Positions 34,089 through 43,932 of a stretch of DNA of 64,000 nucleotides are shown here, one piece after another. The position numbers and the translations under genes are program-made. This DNA is from Schistocerca nitens. Its lineage: Eukaryota > Arthropoda > Insecta > Orthoptera > Acrididae. The DNA is taken from positions 496,140,109 through 496,204,108 of the forward strand of contig NC_064614.1 in NCBI RefSeq assembly GCF_023898315.1. The letters run 5' to 3'. The notes below the pieces were generated by a model, which saw nothing but the letters and a program-made list of their open reading frames with translations, did not search any database and was not told where the DNA came from. Position 1 is the stretch's first letter. Every line of letters starts with the position of its first letter.

Positions 34089-34765
34089 TGAAAGGTGGCT
34101 ACACTGAGCCACAGCGCGAGAGATCGCTAGAGAGCATTGTTCGCCCGCCTCCACTGGCAGAGTGATTATTGAGATGTCGTAGTAGTCAGTGCTTGGGGAG
34201 AGCTCGTAGTAGTCAGTTCGTGTTGAGATGTTGTAATAGCGAATCGGTGTGGAGATATATTGTAATTATGAGAGTGATTTTGGTCAATATATGAAGGTAA
34301 CGAAACTTGATTTATTTTTCATTATTTCCATGTTTTAAATAATGTGTCATTACAGGTTCAGTCAACAAAGCATCTGGCTTGTGTTCTTGGATTAGAGTGT
34401 AATTGTGGTTCTCTTGAGTAATTATGGTATTTGTATTTTCTTTAATTAATTCAGTATAAATGGTATTTGAAATTCTTGTCTTTTGAAGAAGAACCGTGCC
34501 AGATGTGTACGTTGAGTCATACTTCCACACACAGAACAGTTATACTTGTGCTTTGGTTTCGTAGGTTTTATAGTTGCTGGGGACTTAATTAATTAATTGT
34601 GTTAATGAAAATTTCCATTTCATTCTTTGTTGTTGTTCTATGCAGTCAGATTGCGTAATAATACTAGTCAGGGCCAACCGTTTACGAGACTGCGTAATCG
34701 GACATACAGCTACTAAAATTTAAAACTAAAATTATTTGCATTACATTTAATTAAGCCCCCATGCA
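34089..34765 (+). repeat. LTR copy 2 (677 bp)
   Basis: Placed one base after copy 1. Carries a C-to-G difference at 34118. It is followed by CGTGGCGG of the internal region. Confidence 0.92.
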
Positions 34766-34885
34766 CGTGGCGGTATTTTTCAGGATACGGTTGTGTAAAA
34801 TATTTAAGACCTTCAGGTAAATTCTGTGCGTGTCCGACGTTAAGACGACTTACTATGGAGAAAATTTCAGGAAGAATGTAATTTC

Positions 34886-34911
34886 AAAAAAAAAAAAAAA
34901 AAAAAAAAAAA
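34886..34911 (+). repeat. poly(A) run
   Basis: 26 consecutive A residues inside the retrotransposon, followed by GGTAATAAA. It is a possible relic of an RNA-derived join. Confidence 0.8.
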
Positions 34912-36170
34912 GGTAATAAACTAAAAAGGCAATGATTAATTGAGTTTATTTTTCAGGTAACATAATTCCACTTAGGTACGTACTTTAGACGTAATTTGCT
35001 GCTTGCGATTACGTGATTCATACTTTGTGCTAAATTTCATGTTCTATGAATTTACTTGTGAAGCGACGTGCTTGTGTACATTTGCTGATTTTGACAATTA
35101 TTGATTAATGAACAGTGTTATTACTTGTGTATATTATGCATCGCTTGGCTGCTATGCTTTTTCACTGATGTCATATTTTTCTATTATGTGCCTGCTGTGC
35201 TTATTTATTTAAATTATAATTGTCACCTGATTAATTGTGCTGACTGTGGTTAGATATGTAAGTTATACTTTGTGATTTGTCTGCTTGCGCCTTCATGTGT
35301 ACTTATTAAGATTACATATGAACATTTATTTGCTTATGTCGATGTGATGCTAATGACCTCTTTATTGTGTAAGGCATGTTTGGTGCTGTGCGTATGGATT
35401 GCATATTTACACATTTCTGTTTTGTTGTCATAACTACTCTTCAATCTAGTATATAGAAATGCTGATATACTGTGTACAAATATAGAGTTTAGGTTACACT
35501 GTGGTATTAATTATAGATTTTTCGCTTGGCAGAGCCTCGTTGTAGGGATTGTGCTGCATCCACTTGTTGACATTCTGTTCTCTACTGGTATATTTACTCG
35601 CTATTGCATGTTTTGCTTACGCTCAGTGCCTTATATTTTTAAGATAAGAAAATGAACTGCTATAATTCGACGAACGACATTAGTAAAAGAAAGTCATAGA
35701 AGTCACATGAGCTGAGGTTTTATGGAAGCTGTATAAATTTATGCTAACAGGAAGGAAGCTAACGACATGACAGACCAAAACTAGGTTTAGACCATTGACA
35801 GTATTACACTGCATTTTTCGTGAGCAATTGAAATAGGAAGTGACACTTGACACAAGGAATACTCCACATGATTGCTTCTGCCATGATTCTTGAAGTGGTG
35901 TACACACTGTGAAATATTATGATCATTCACACTCCGTAATCGTACTTAATCACTGAGAGATATTCGAACTAAAGTCTGTTAGAGGTCATGTATGCATTTC
36001 TTTTATTTAATGATGGACAAGGAACCAAAATGTATCTTATAATTTATAATGAGTAGAAAATTTGGGTCAGATGGATTACACAGAGGTTGTGTGTGGACAC
36101 TGTGTCTTCGGATTGTATGGGATGATGAATTGAAGTTGCACTAGGATTTTGTCTGTACTTGTTCGAGGAG

Positions 36171-36480
36171 ACTGACTAGAGGAAAGAGTTGTTATGGAAG
36201 TGAAATGATATTGGTGCTGAGGTTTATATGTATCGACGTATTATTGAAGTATTAAGATTAAGTGATGATTATTGGAGTTTGGTGGATAAGAGGTAAAGTA
36301 AGTGAGGAGCATATTTTTTTTGTACTGACTAGAGGAAAGAGTTGTTATGGAAGTGAAATGATATTGGTGCTGAGGTTTATATGTATCGACGTATTATTGA
36401 AGTATTAAGATTAAGTGATGATTATTGGAGTTTGGTGGATAAGAGGTAAAGTAAGTGAGGAGCATATTTTTTTTTTTTTT
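36171..36480 (+). repeat. 153-bp tandem duplication
   Basis: Two practically identical copies starting ACTGACTAGAGG at 36171 and 36324 and ending in T runs of different length. The identity shows a recent duplication within the element. Confidence 0.92.
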
Positions 36481-37136
36481 TGTTGGTCCATATGGAACAA
36501 GGAGGATGAAGATGGCAGACTAGAACACTCAAGTAGAAAGAAGATTGCCTACACACACACTTTGTTAAATCAATAAGCAGTATACATTTTTTTTTTGAAG
36601 AGAGGAAGTATTTGCATATCTTGGCTCACTGACAGTTGTTCAGCAACAGTACAATTTGATCTGGCTTGGCAAACATTGGTCTAGACATGATGACTATGAC
36701 GTTGACTAACTATTATTGACTGTTATACATTGCTGCCACTACTACTTGATACACATAATGAACATAAAATTTCGACAGAATTGCATTTACACAGTTAACA
36801 CTATTCAATTACACAGTAGCACTAATGTGGAGGAAAGATGAGTGAGTGTGTTTTGTGTGTTTTCCTTTTATAATCCCAGAGAAGTGATCCCAACCTATCT
36901 CCTAAATATTATTTCACTTGTTTGTTGTGGCTTGCACTGACACCCATAAATATTATAGGTTTACTGGTATTTGTGTATTGTAATAGTTAATAGGACAATT
37001 ATCTGATATCATTTGTGTGTTTATTATGATTTGTATGTTTAGTGTAAGAGCATTGATAATAATTTGTTAAAGAAATTGTATGTGCATTCAAACTATTGTT
37101 CATGACTGAACTGTCTCAGTAGTTATGGTGAATAGT

Positions 37137-37333
37137 ATGGACTGTTACTTGCACTTTTTCTACATGATTGGTGCCACAAGGACATGTTTAATTTCTGCTG
37201 ATGAACTGTGTGATCAGTGATTGTAAAAAATTATGGACTGTTACTTGTACCTTTTCTACATGATTTGTGCCACTAGGACATGTTTAATTTCTGCTTATAA
37301 ACTCTGATGAACAGTGTGATCAGTGACAGTGTA
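37137..37333 (+). repeat. 96-bp diverged tandem duplication
   Basis: Two copies starting ATGGACTGTTACTTG (37137 and 37233) share GGACATGTTTAATTTCTGCT and a GTGTGATCAGTGA end. Confidence 0.8.
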
Positions 37334-37342
37334 TTTTATTGA

Positions 37343-38188
37343 ACTGCTTCTGCTGAGAAATGTGACTTGTTGCTGTGTGTACCTGCTCAGCTTTGCTGGT
37401 GCCACTCATGGACTGCTTCTACTGAAATGGTGTTACTTGTTGGTGTCTGCACCTACTCAACATTGCTGGGTGCCACTGATGGACTGCTTCTAATGAAAAG
37501 ATGTCACCTGTTGATGTCTGCACCTGCTCAACATTGCTGGGTGCCACTGATGGATTGCTTCTACTGAAATGAAGTCACCTGTTGCTGTGTGCACCTGATC
37601 AACATTGCTGGTGCCAATAATGGACTGCTTCTACTGAAATGGTGTTACTTGTTGGTGTCTGCACCTACTCAACATTGCTGGGTGCCACTGATGGATTGCT
37701 TCTACTGAAATGAAGTCACCTGTTGCTGTGTGCACCTGATCAACATTGCTGGTGCCAATAATGGACTGCTTCTACTGAAATGGTGTTACTTGTTGGTATT
37801 TGCACCTACTCAACATTGCTGGGTGCCACTGATGGATTGCTTCTACTGAAATGGAGTCACCTGTTGCTGTGTGCACCTGATCAACATTGCTGGTGCCAAT
37901 AATGGACTGCTTCTACTGAAATGGTGTTACTTGTTGGTGTCTGCACCTGCTCAATATTGCTGGGTGCCACTGATGGACTGCTTCTACTGAAAAGATGTCG
38001 CCTGTTGATGTCTGCACCTGCTCAACATTGCTGGGTGCCACTGATGGATTGCTTCTACTGAAATGAAGTCACCTGTTGCTGTGTGCACCTGATCAACATT
38101 GTGGGTGCCACTGATGGACTGCTTCTATTGAAAAAATGTTACTTATTGGTATTTGCACCTGTTGACCATTGCTGGGTGCTACTGCTGG
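37343..38188 (+). repeat. 12-unit satellite, about 70-71 bp, with dimeric order
   Basis: Twelve units start with ACTGCTTCT or ATTGCTTCT. Two types alternate in the middle: type A carries GTGTTACTTGTTGGTGTCTG and CACTGATGG; type B carries GAAGTCACCTGTTGCTGTGT and CAATAATGG. This gives a higher-order period of about 141 bp. The unit length is not a multiple of three and frames are short, so it is non-coding. Confidence 0.92.
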
Positions 38189-38517
38189 AACTGTCAACTT
38201 CTTATTCATGGGCTATGGAAAGCGTTTATGTGAATATTTGTATAAACTGATTTTTTTGTGTATTACTGTTTGTGGAAAGTTATGAGACTCTTACCTGCAC
38301 ATATTCGTCATTGCTGACGCTATTGATTGAACTGTTTAACCACATAATACTTGTGTAAACTATTATGTAAAGTCACATGCATGAAAGAATTTGTATTGCT
38401 TACTGTATTCTATATAATAGGTTATTGAAAGGTCAGTGCAAAGCCAAAATTTTATCTAGTTATATGGTATTTACGTATTAATATTATCTTTTATTTTTGT
38501 CTGTATTTTTTTTTTAC

Positions 38518-38568
38518 GAATTTGGTGGTATTTTCACCACCAATGCTGGCAAAAATACCATCAAATTC
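38518..38568 (+). other. RNA hairpin next to polypurine tract
   Basis: GAATTTGGTGGTATTTT (38518-38534) and AAAATACCATCAAATTC (38552-38568) pair over 17 bp with one G-U type position around a 17-nt loop, just before the polypurine tract. The pairing is directly visible; a role in the RNA is inference. Confidence 0.5.
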
Positions 38569-38571
38569 TAG

Positions 38572-38589
38572 CCGTGGAGGAAGGGCATA
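38572..38589 (+). promoter_or_regulatory. candidate polypurine tract
   Basis: GCCGTGGAGGAAGGGCAT lies immediately upstream of LTR 3, where second-strand DNA priming is expected in LTR retrotransposons. It sets the plus orientation. Confidence 0.5.
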
Positions 38590-39266
38590 TGAAAGGTGGC
38601 TACACTGAGCCACAGCGCCAGAGATCGCTAGAGAGCATTGTTCGCCCGCCTCCACTGGCAGAGTGATTATTGAGATGTCGTAGTAGTCAGTGCTTGGGGA
38701 GAGCTCGTAGTAGTCAGTTCGTGTTGAGATGTTGTAATAGCGAATCGGTGTGGAGATATATTGTAATTATGAGAGTGATTTTGGTCAATATATGAAGGTA
38801 ACGAAACTTGATTTATTTTTCATTATTTCCATGTTTTAAATAATGTGTCATTACAGGTTCAGTCAACAAAGCATCTGGCTTGTGTTCTTGGATTAGAGTG
38901 TAATTGTGGTTCTCTTGAGTAATTATGGTATTTGTATTTTCTTTAATTAATTCAGTATAAATGGTATTTGAAATTCTTGTCTTTTGAAGAAGAACCGTGC
39001 CAGATGTGTACGTTGAGTCATACTTCCACACACAGAACAGTTATACTTGTGCTTTGGTTTCGTAGGTTTTATAGTTGCTGGGGACTTAATTAATTAATTG
39101 TGTTAATGAAAATTTCCATTTCATTCTTTGTTGTTGTTCTATGCAGTCAGATTGCGTAATAATACTAGTCAGGGCCAACCGTTTACGAGACTGCGTAATC
39201 GGACATACAGCTACTAAAATTTAAAACTAAAATTATTTGCATTACATTTAATTAAGCCCCCATGCA
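38590..39266 (+). repeat. LTR copy 3 (677 bp)
   Basis: The 3' LTR, matching copy 1 as far as I can read, followed by ATGT. Confidence 0.92.
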
Positions 39267-39274
39267 ATGTGTTC

Positions 39275-39650
39275 GACACATATACTGAACACACCTCCTG
39301 CTCCCCCTCCCTGTGTCTACCTCTTCCTCTCTCTGTCTGTTCACCTCATGTGCCCAACTATATCTATCTCCTCCGCCCCACTCTCTCTGTCTCTTCATCT
39401 CCTCCTCCTCCATATGCCCATTTCTTCCACCCCAACTCTGACCATATATTCCTCCCTCCTCTCTCTGAGCATATCCTCCTCCCCCTCTCTCTTTCCATCT
39501 CTATCTACTTCTCTTCCTTTTCCATCTACCCACCATCCCTCTACACTTCTCACCTACCTCAGACATCTCTCCCACCTCCCCTTTCTCTGACCATTTCCTC
39601 CTCTCCTTCACTCTGTACATCCCCTCCTCTATCCATCTCAACCTGGCCCC
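39275..39650. repeat. pyrimidine-rich degenerate minisatellite
   Basis: Almost all C and T on the plus strand (CTCCTCC, CTCTCTCTG words). It is the mirror of the purine-rich stretch at 60-780; the open frames here are compositional. Confidence 0.8.
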
Positions 39651-39659
39651 AGCAATGCT

Positions 39660-40010
39660 CATTGACATGTGTAGCCCCTGGAATACAATTCAATAAAGTG
39701 GCCTACACTGCTTCCACAACATGCCAGTCATGCAGGGCATGCTACACATCAGGGGCTTGAATGTCATTTACTTGCCCTTTATGTACAGGTCACTGTGCAA
39801 AGTAGGACGATAAAGCAGGCCAACATTACTCAAACACAACACACCTGTCATACAGGGCAACCTACATTTCCAGACCAGAAAAATGTTTGTTGCCCCTGAC
39901 ATGAAGGCTGACCTGCAAATTAGGTTCATTTAGTAGGCCGATACTGTTCCCATACAACATACGTGTTATGCAGGGCAGCCTATATGCCTGGGAAAAAACA
40001 GGTTTCTCTG
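39660..40010. repeat. about 119-bp tandem repeat, three diverged units
   Basis: Anchor words CAACATGCCAGTCATGCAGG (39718), CAACACACCTGTCATACAGG (39838) and CAACATACGTGTTATGCAGG (39956) recur at 120 and 118 bp, each followed by GC(A/C)(T/A)(G/C)CTA-like sequence and preceded by an AGTAGGC/AGTGGCC word. Confidence 0.8.
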
Positions 40011-40151
40011 TGTAGCTCCACTCCTATTGGAGGTAGGAAGTTATAAATCCACAGTCCTGTACACCTGAGGCCTACTGTTTCTCTGTCAGATTTGACTCAA
40101 ATCAATCCAGAGATTTGTGAGGAGATCACATACATACACATATAGACACTG

Positions 40152-40152
<1 letters not shown>

Positions 40153-40202
<50 letters not shown>
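40153..40202. repeat. (TA)n microsatellite
   Basis: About 25 consecutive TA units. Confidence 0.95.
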
Positions 40203-40203
<1 letters not shown>

Positions 40204-40207
<4 letters not shown>

Positions 40208-40549
40208 GATTTACACGTCCAGTTCAAATAGGATGAAATCGAAGACCCAATCTATGCGGTTTTGCAATGAGTCAGTACACGAAATTGTATCAGAAAAATT
40301 AATTGTAAATAAAATAAAATGCAGACAAATCCAATGCAGATGACCAGCTGCTGAGTTTACTCATGTAATCAATAATACAACAAGGGAAGTTGCTCAAATT
40401 TTGTTCCAGTAACTCCCAGAGAGAATAAAAGGAATGATCCATTACAAAATTCTTCACCTTAGACTTCAAAGAACGAGGATTATTGATAATTTTTTGTTTT
40501 TTTATATGTTACTGAAAATGAATGCCGCAGAATACTGTGCCCTCTGTGC
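40204..40549. other. unassigned sequence
   Basis: Probably the decayed 3' end of the LINE fragment that follows; nothing is definite. Confidence 0.4.
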
Positions 40550-41090
40550 ACAAGAATCAAGGAATTGTCATCCAAATTCAGATTGGATTACTACCTAGTA
40601 TTAACTAAATGAAAGCTGCTAATTCTGTGGAATAAGCTCATGTCGCTAACAATAAACGACATTAAAGAAAAAATATATAGAAAAACCATGCCAGAATTCC
40701 CAGAATGCTGAACAGAGGTCGACAAGACGACAAGATATTCTCGAATTTTTACCACACATTGCTCTAACTGCCTATTTCTGAGCCAAAAATGCCCTTTGAA
40801 AATGGGAAGAATATAATGCTTTACATCATCCAAACAAGTAATTTAAATTAATTTTCGTGCTGGAACATCATTTATTACAGATACTTCTCCAATGGTACAT
40901 GCAGCTGCATTCGTCTTTCGAACAAAATCCTGTACATGGACGTGCCATGACAGCTTACCAGCTATTTGAACACTTAGGAATTTGTATTGTTCAGACTCAC
41001 TGATCATATGCTCATTCTGTGCAACCAGAATATCAGCTTTAGCTGAGTCATATGTTAGAAACTCTAAAAACTGGGTCTTCTTGTTTTTTT
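40550..41090 (-). mobile_element. LINE-B-like reverse transcriptase C-terminus, decayed
   Basis: On the minus strand the frame from about 41090 reads KTQFLEFLTYDSAKADILV, EQYKFLSVQIAGKLSWHVHV and NAAACTIGE. This is the region after motif C in Jockey-type LINEs (compare FLGVSIDETLNWKKHID in LINE-B at about 7930). The following frame to 40591 is weaker. The catalytic blocks are missing. Confidence 0.5.
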
Positions 41091-41292
41091 TGTATCAAAT
41101 TACACAGATGTGACGAAAGTCATGGGATACCTCCTAATATCGTGTCGAACTCTTTCGTCCAGAGTACTGCAGCAACTCGAGATGGCATGGACTCAAGAAG
41201 TCGTCGGAAGTCCCCTGCAAAAGTATTGAGTCATGCTACCTCTACAGTCGTCCCTAAGTGCGTGTTGCTGGTGTAGGATTTTGTGCACCAAC

Positions 41293-41538
41293 TTAACTGT
41301 TGATTATGTCCAATAAATTTTCGATGGGATTCATGACGGACGATCGAGGTGACCAAACCTTTCCCTCTAATTGTCCAGAATGTTCTTCAAACCGGTCGCA
41401 AACAAATGTGATCTGGTGAAATGGCACATTGTCATCCATAAAAATTTCATCGTTGTTTGGGACTATGACGTCCATGAATGGCTGCAAATGGTCTCCAAGT
41501 AGCTGAACACAACCATTCACAGTCAATGATCGGTTCAA
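41293..41538 (-). pseudogene. Tc1-like (family 3) transposase C-terminal part
   Basis: The frame contains PFMDVIVPNNDEIFMDDNVP (second-Asp block FMDDN) and RSSVMNPIENLLDI (Glu block, normally SPDLNPIEHLWD). The D-to-E spacing and neighbouring residues identify Tc1. The frame ends early, and the first-Asp block upstream is lost. Confidence 0.7.
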
Positions 41539-41811
41539 TTGGGTCAGAGTACACAGACCATTTCATATAGACACAGACCACATCATTATGGAGCCATCGC
41601 CAGCTCGCACAGTGCCTCGTTGACAACTTGGATCCATGGTTTCGTGGGTATCAGCTCTTGTCAGGTGAAATCACCTGATCGGGTCACGGTTTTCTAGTAG
41701 TCTAGGGTTCAGCCGATATGATCACAAGCCCAGGAGAGGGGTTGCAGGTGATGTCGCGGTGTTAACAAATGTCGTGCTGTTAGCAAAGGCACCCTCGTCA
41801 ATCGTCTGTTG

Positions 41812-42073
41812 TCCTGGAAGAAAGGATATTGCGGAGACATGGCTGAGCCACAGCCTGGGGGATGTTACTAGAATGATATTTTCACTCTGCAGGGGAGTGT
41901 GCGCTGATGTGAAACTTCCTGGCAGATTAAAACTTTGTGCCGGACCGAGACTCGAACTCGGCACCTTCGCCTTTCGCGGGCATTGATGGTAGAGCACTTG
42001 TCCACGAAAGGCAAAGGTCCCGAGTTCGAGTCTCGGTCCGACTCACAGTTTTAATCTGCTAGGAAGTTTCACG
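41812..42073. mobile_element. tRNA-like inverted repeat (foldback SINE-like element)
   Basis: GTGAAACTTCCTGGCAGATT then AAAACT (left arm, 41910-41936) is inverted as AGTTTTAATCTGCTAGGAAG then TTTCAC (right arm, near 42045-42072). Within it, CGGACCGAGACTCGAACTCG (left) mirrors CGAGTTCGAGTCTCGGTCCG (right), i.e. a tRNA box B on each strand, and CCTTCGCCTTTCG mirrors CGAAAGGCAAAGG. A TGGTAGAGCACTTG box-A-like word sits between. The left flank (GAAAGAAAGGATATTGCGG...GATTTTCACTCTGCAG-like) belongs to the same dispersed family from memory. Confidence 0.7.
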
Positions 42074-42677
42074 CAATGTTGCTTGACTGTTAGCACTGAC
42101 AACTACACGCAAACACCGCTGCTCTCGGTCGTTAAGTGGAGACCGTCAGACACTGTATTATCCATGGCGAGACGTAGTGCCTAAAATTTTGTATTCTCGG
42201 CGCACACCTGACACTGTGGGTCTCGGAATACTGAATTCCCTAACGATTACCGAATTTCGTATTCAAAGTCTATTAATTCCATAATTATATTGGAAACCTT
42301 TTTACGTGGATCACCTCAGTATAAATGACAGCTCCCCCAATGCTCCGGTATTTTATACCTTGTGTAGGCGATGCTGCCGCTATCTCTATATGTGTGTATT
42401 GCTATCGCATGACATCTGTTACCTCAGGGTATGTCTTGAACTGCACTACTTGATACATCTACATCTATATCTACATATATACTCAGCTAGCCACCAAGCG
42501 GTGTGTGGCTGAGGGCACAATTCTCGCCAAAGTCTTATTTCCCCCCTCTGTTCCACTCGCCGATCGCGCTAGGGAAAAACGACTGTCTGATAGCCTCAGT
42601 ACGAGCTCTAATTTCCCTTATCTTTGAATGGTGATCATTGCGCGATTTGAAAGTTGGTGGTAATAATATATGCTCTA

Positions 42678-43458
42678 CAGGGTGCTACAAAAAGGTACCG
42701 CCAAACTTTCAGGAAACATTCCTCACACACAAATAAAGAAAAGATGTTATGTGGACATGTGTCCGGAAACGCTTAATTTCCATGTAAGAGCTCATTTTAG
42801 TTTCGTCAGTATGTTCTTCCACCTACGCTCAATGGAGCCCGTTATCATGATTTCATACGGGATACTCTACCTGTGCTGCTAGAACATGTGCCTTTACAAG
42901 TACGACACAACTTGTGGTTCATGCACGATGTAGCTCCTGCACATTTCAGTCGAAGTGTTCGTACGCTTCTCGACAGCAGGTTCGGTGACCGATGGATTGG
43001 TAGAGGCGGACAAATTCTATGGCCTCCACGCTCTCCTGACCTCAACCCTCTTGACTTTCATTTATGGGGGCATTTGAAAGCTCTTGTCTACGTAACCCCG
43101 GTACCAAATGTAGAGACTCTTCGTGCTCGTATTGTGGACGGCTGTGATACAATACGCCATTCTCGAGGGCTGCATCAGCGCATCAGGGATTCCATGCGAC
43201 GGAGGGTGGATGCACATATCCTCGCTAACGGAGGACATTTTGAACATTTCCTGTAACAAAGTGTTTGAAGTCACGCTGGTACGTTCTGTTGCTGTGTGTT
43301 TCCATTTCATGATTAATGTGATTTGAAGAGAAGTAGTAAAATGAGCTCTAACATGGAAAGTAAGCGTTTCCGGACACATGTCTACATAACATATTTTCTT
43401 TCTTTGTGTGTGAGGAATGTTTCCTAAAAGTTTGGCCGTACCTTTTTGTAACACCCTG
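42678..43458 (+). mobile_element. internally deleted DD41D-type element
   Basis: 781 bp flanked by TA. The ends CAGGGTG(C/T)TACAAAAAGGTAC form inverted repeats of about 122 bp (42678-42799, 43337-43458). Only the C-terminal third of the transposase remains between them. Confidence 0.9.
42831..43256 (+). pseudogene. DD41D-type transposase C-terminal fragment
   Basis: An open frame without its own start reads ARYHDFIRDTLPVLLEHV, then HNLWFMHDVAPAHFSRSV (second Asp), RWIGRGGQILWPPRSPDLN, then PLDFHLWG (third Asp) and ends GGHFEHFL, stop at 43254-43256. There are 41 residues between the two Asp. The DNA-binding domain and first Asp are deleted, so it cannot act alone. The open C-terminal frame suggests the deletion is recent. 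Confidence 0.88.
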
Positions 43459-43932
43459 TATATCCTCGATGAAGACAGGATTTCTGAATTTAGTGAGCAG
43501 CCCCTTCCGTTTAGCGCGCCGTGAATCTGCAAGTGTGTCCCACTTCAAACTGTCTATGAGATCTCTAATGCTCTCGCGATGGCTAAATGTACCAGTCACG
43601 AATCTTGCCGCTTTTCTTTGGACCTTCTCAGTCTCTTGAATCTAATTCAACTGGTAAGAGTACCATACAGATGAACAATACTCTAAGACTGGACGAACTA
43701 ACGTATTGTAAGCTATTTTCTTTGTTGAAGGACTGCATCGCTTCAGGATTCTACCAATAAACCGCAATCTAGAGTTCGCCTTACCCGTTACTTGTGTAAT
43801 CTGATCATTCCATTTGAGATCCTTTCGAATAATCACACCCAGATACTTGACGGATGTTACCGCTTCCAAAGACTGGGCATTTACTTTGTACTCGTACATT
43901 AATGGGGATTTTCGCCTTGTTATACGCACTAG

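Larger units (their letters stand above)
33411..39266 (+). mobile_element. non-autonomous LTR retrotransposon, LTR-LTR-internal-LTR
   Basis: Three near-identical 677-bp repeats begin TGAAAGGTGG and end CCCCCATGCA. They occupy 33411-34087, 34089-34765 and 38590-39266. The whole structure is bounded by the 4-bp target duplication ATGT (33407-33410, 39267-39270), so it behaves as one insertion. The first two LTRs are separated by a single C. The internal region (34766-38589, 3.8 kb) has no gag, protease, RT or integrase frame. A possible primer-binding site starts TGGCGGTATTTTTC three bases after LTR 2, and a purine-rich tract precedes LTR 3. Orientation is taken from these two sites. The near-identity of the LTRs means very recent activity, helped by another element's enzymes. 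Confidence 0.9.
41103..42429 (-). mobile_element. Tc1-like element (family 3), inactive, with nested insertion
   Basis: TA-flanked ends (41101-41102, 42430-42431). The left end reads CACAGATGTGACGAAAGTCA and the right end, complemented, CCCTGAGGTAACAGATGTCA, then a shared ATG(G/C)GATA. The minus-strand coding remnants begin near 42262 with IVREFSIPRPTVSG (helix-turn-helix) and LNDREQRCLRVVVSAN. The series is then broken by the inverted tRNA-like repeat at 41812-42073 and resumes with EDNVPFH-like and SPRSSVMNPIENLLD blocks near 41400. Frames are shattered. Confidence 0.75.

Noticed and set aside
37343-38188. CRISPR-like array
   Set aside because: Units are contiguous without unique spacers; eukaryotic satellite within a retrotransposon.
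39267-39760. Open frames of 107 and 163 codons
   Set aside because: Same compositional effect in the pyrimidine-rich tract; no domain.
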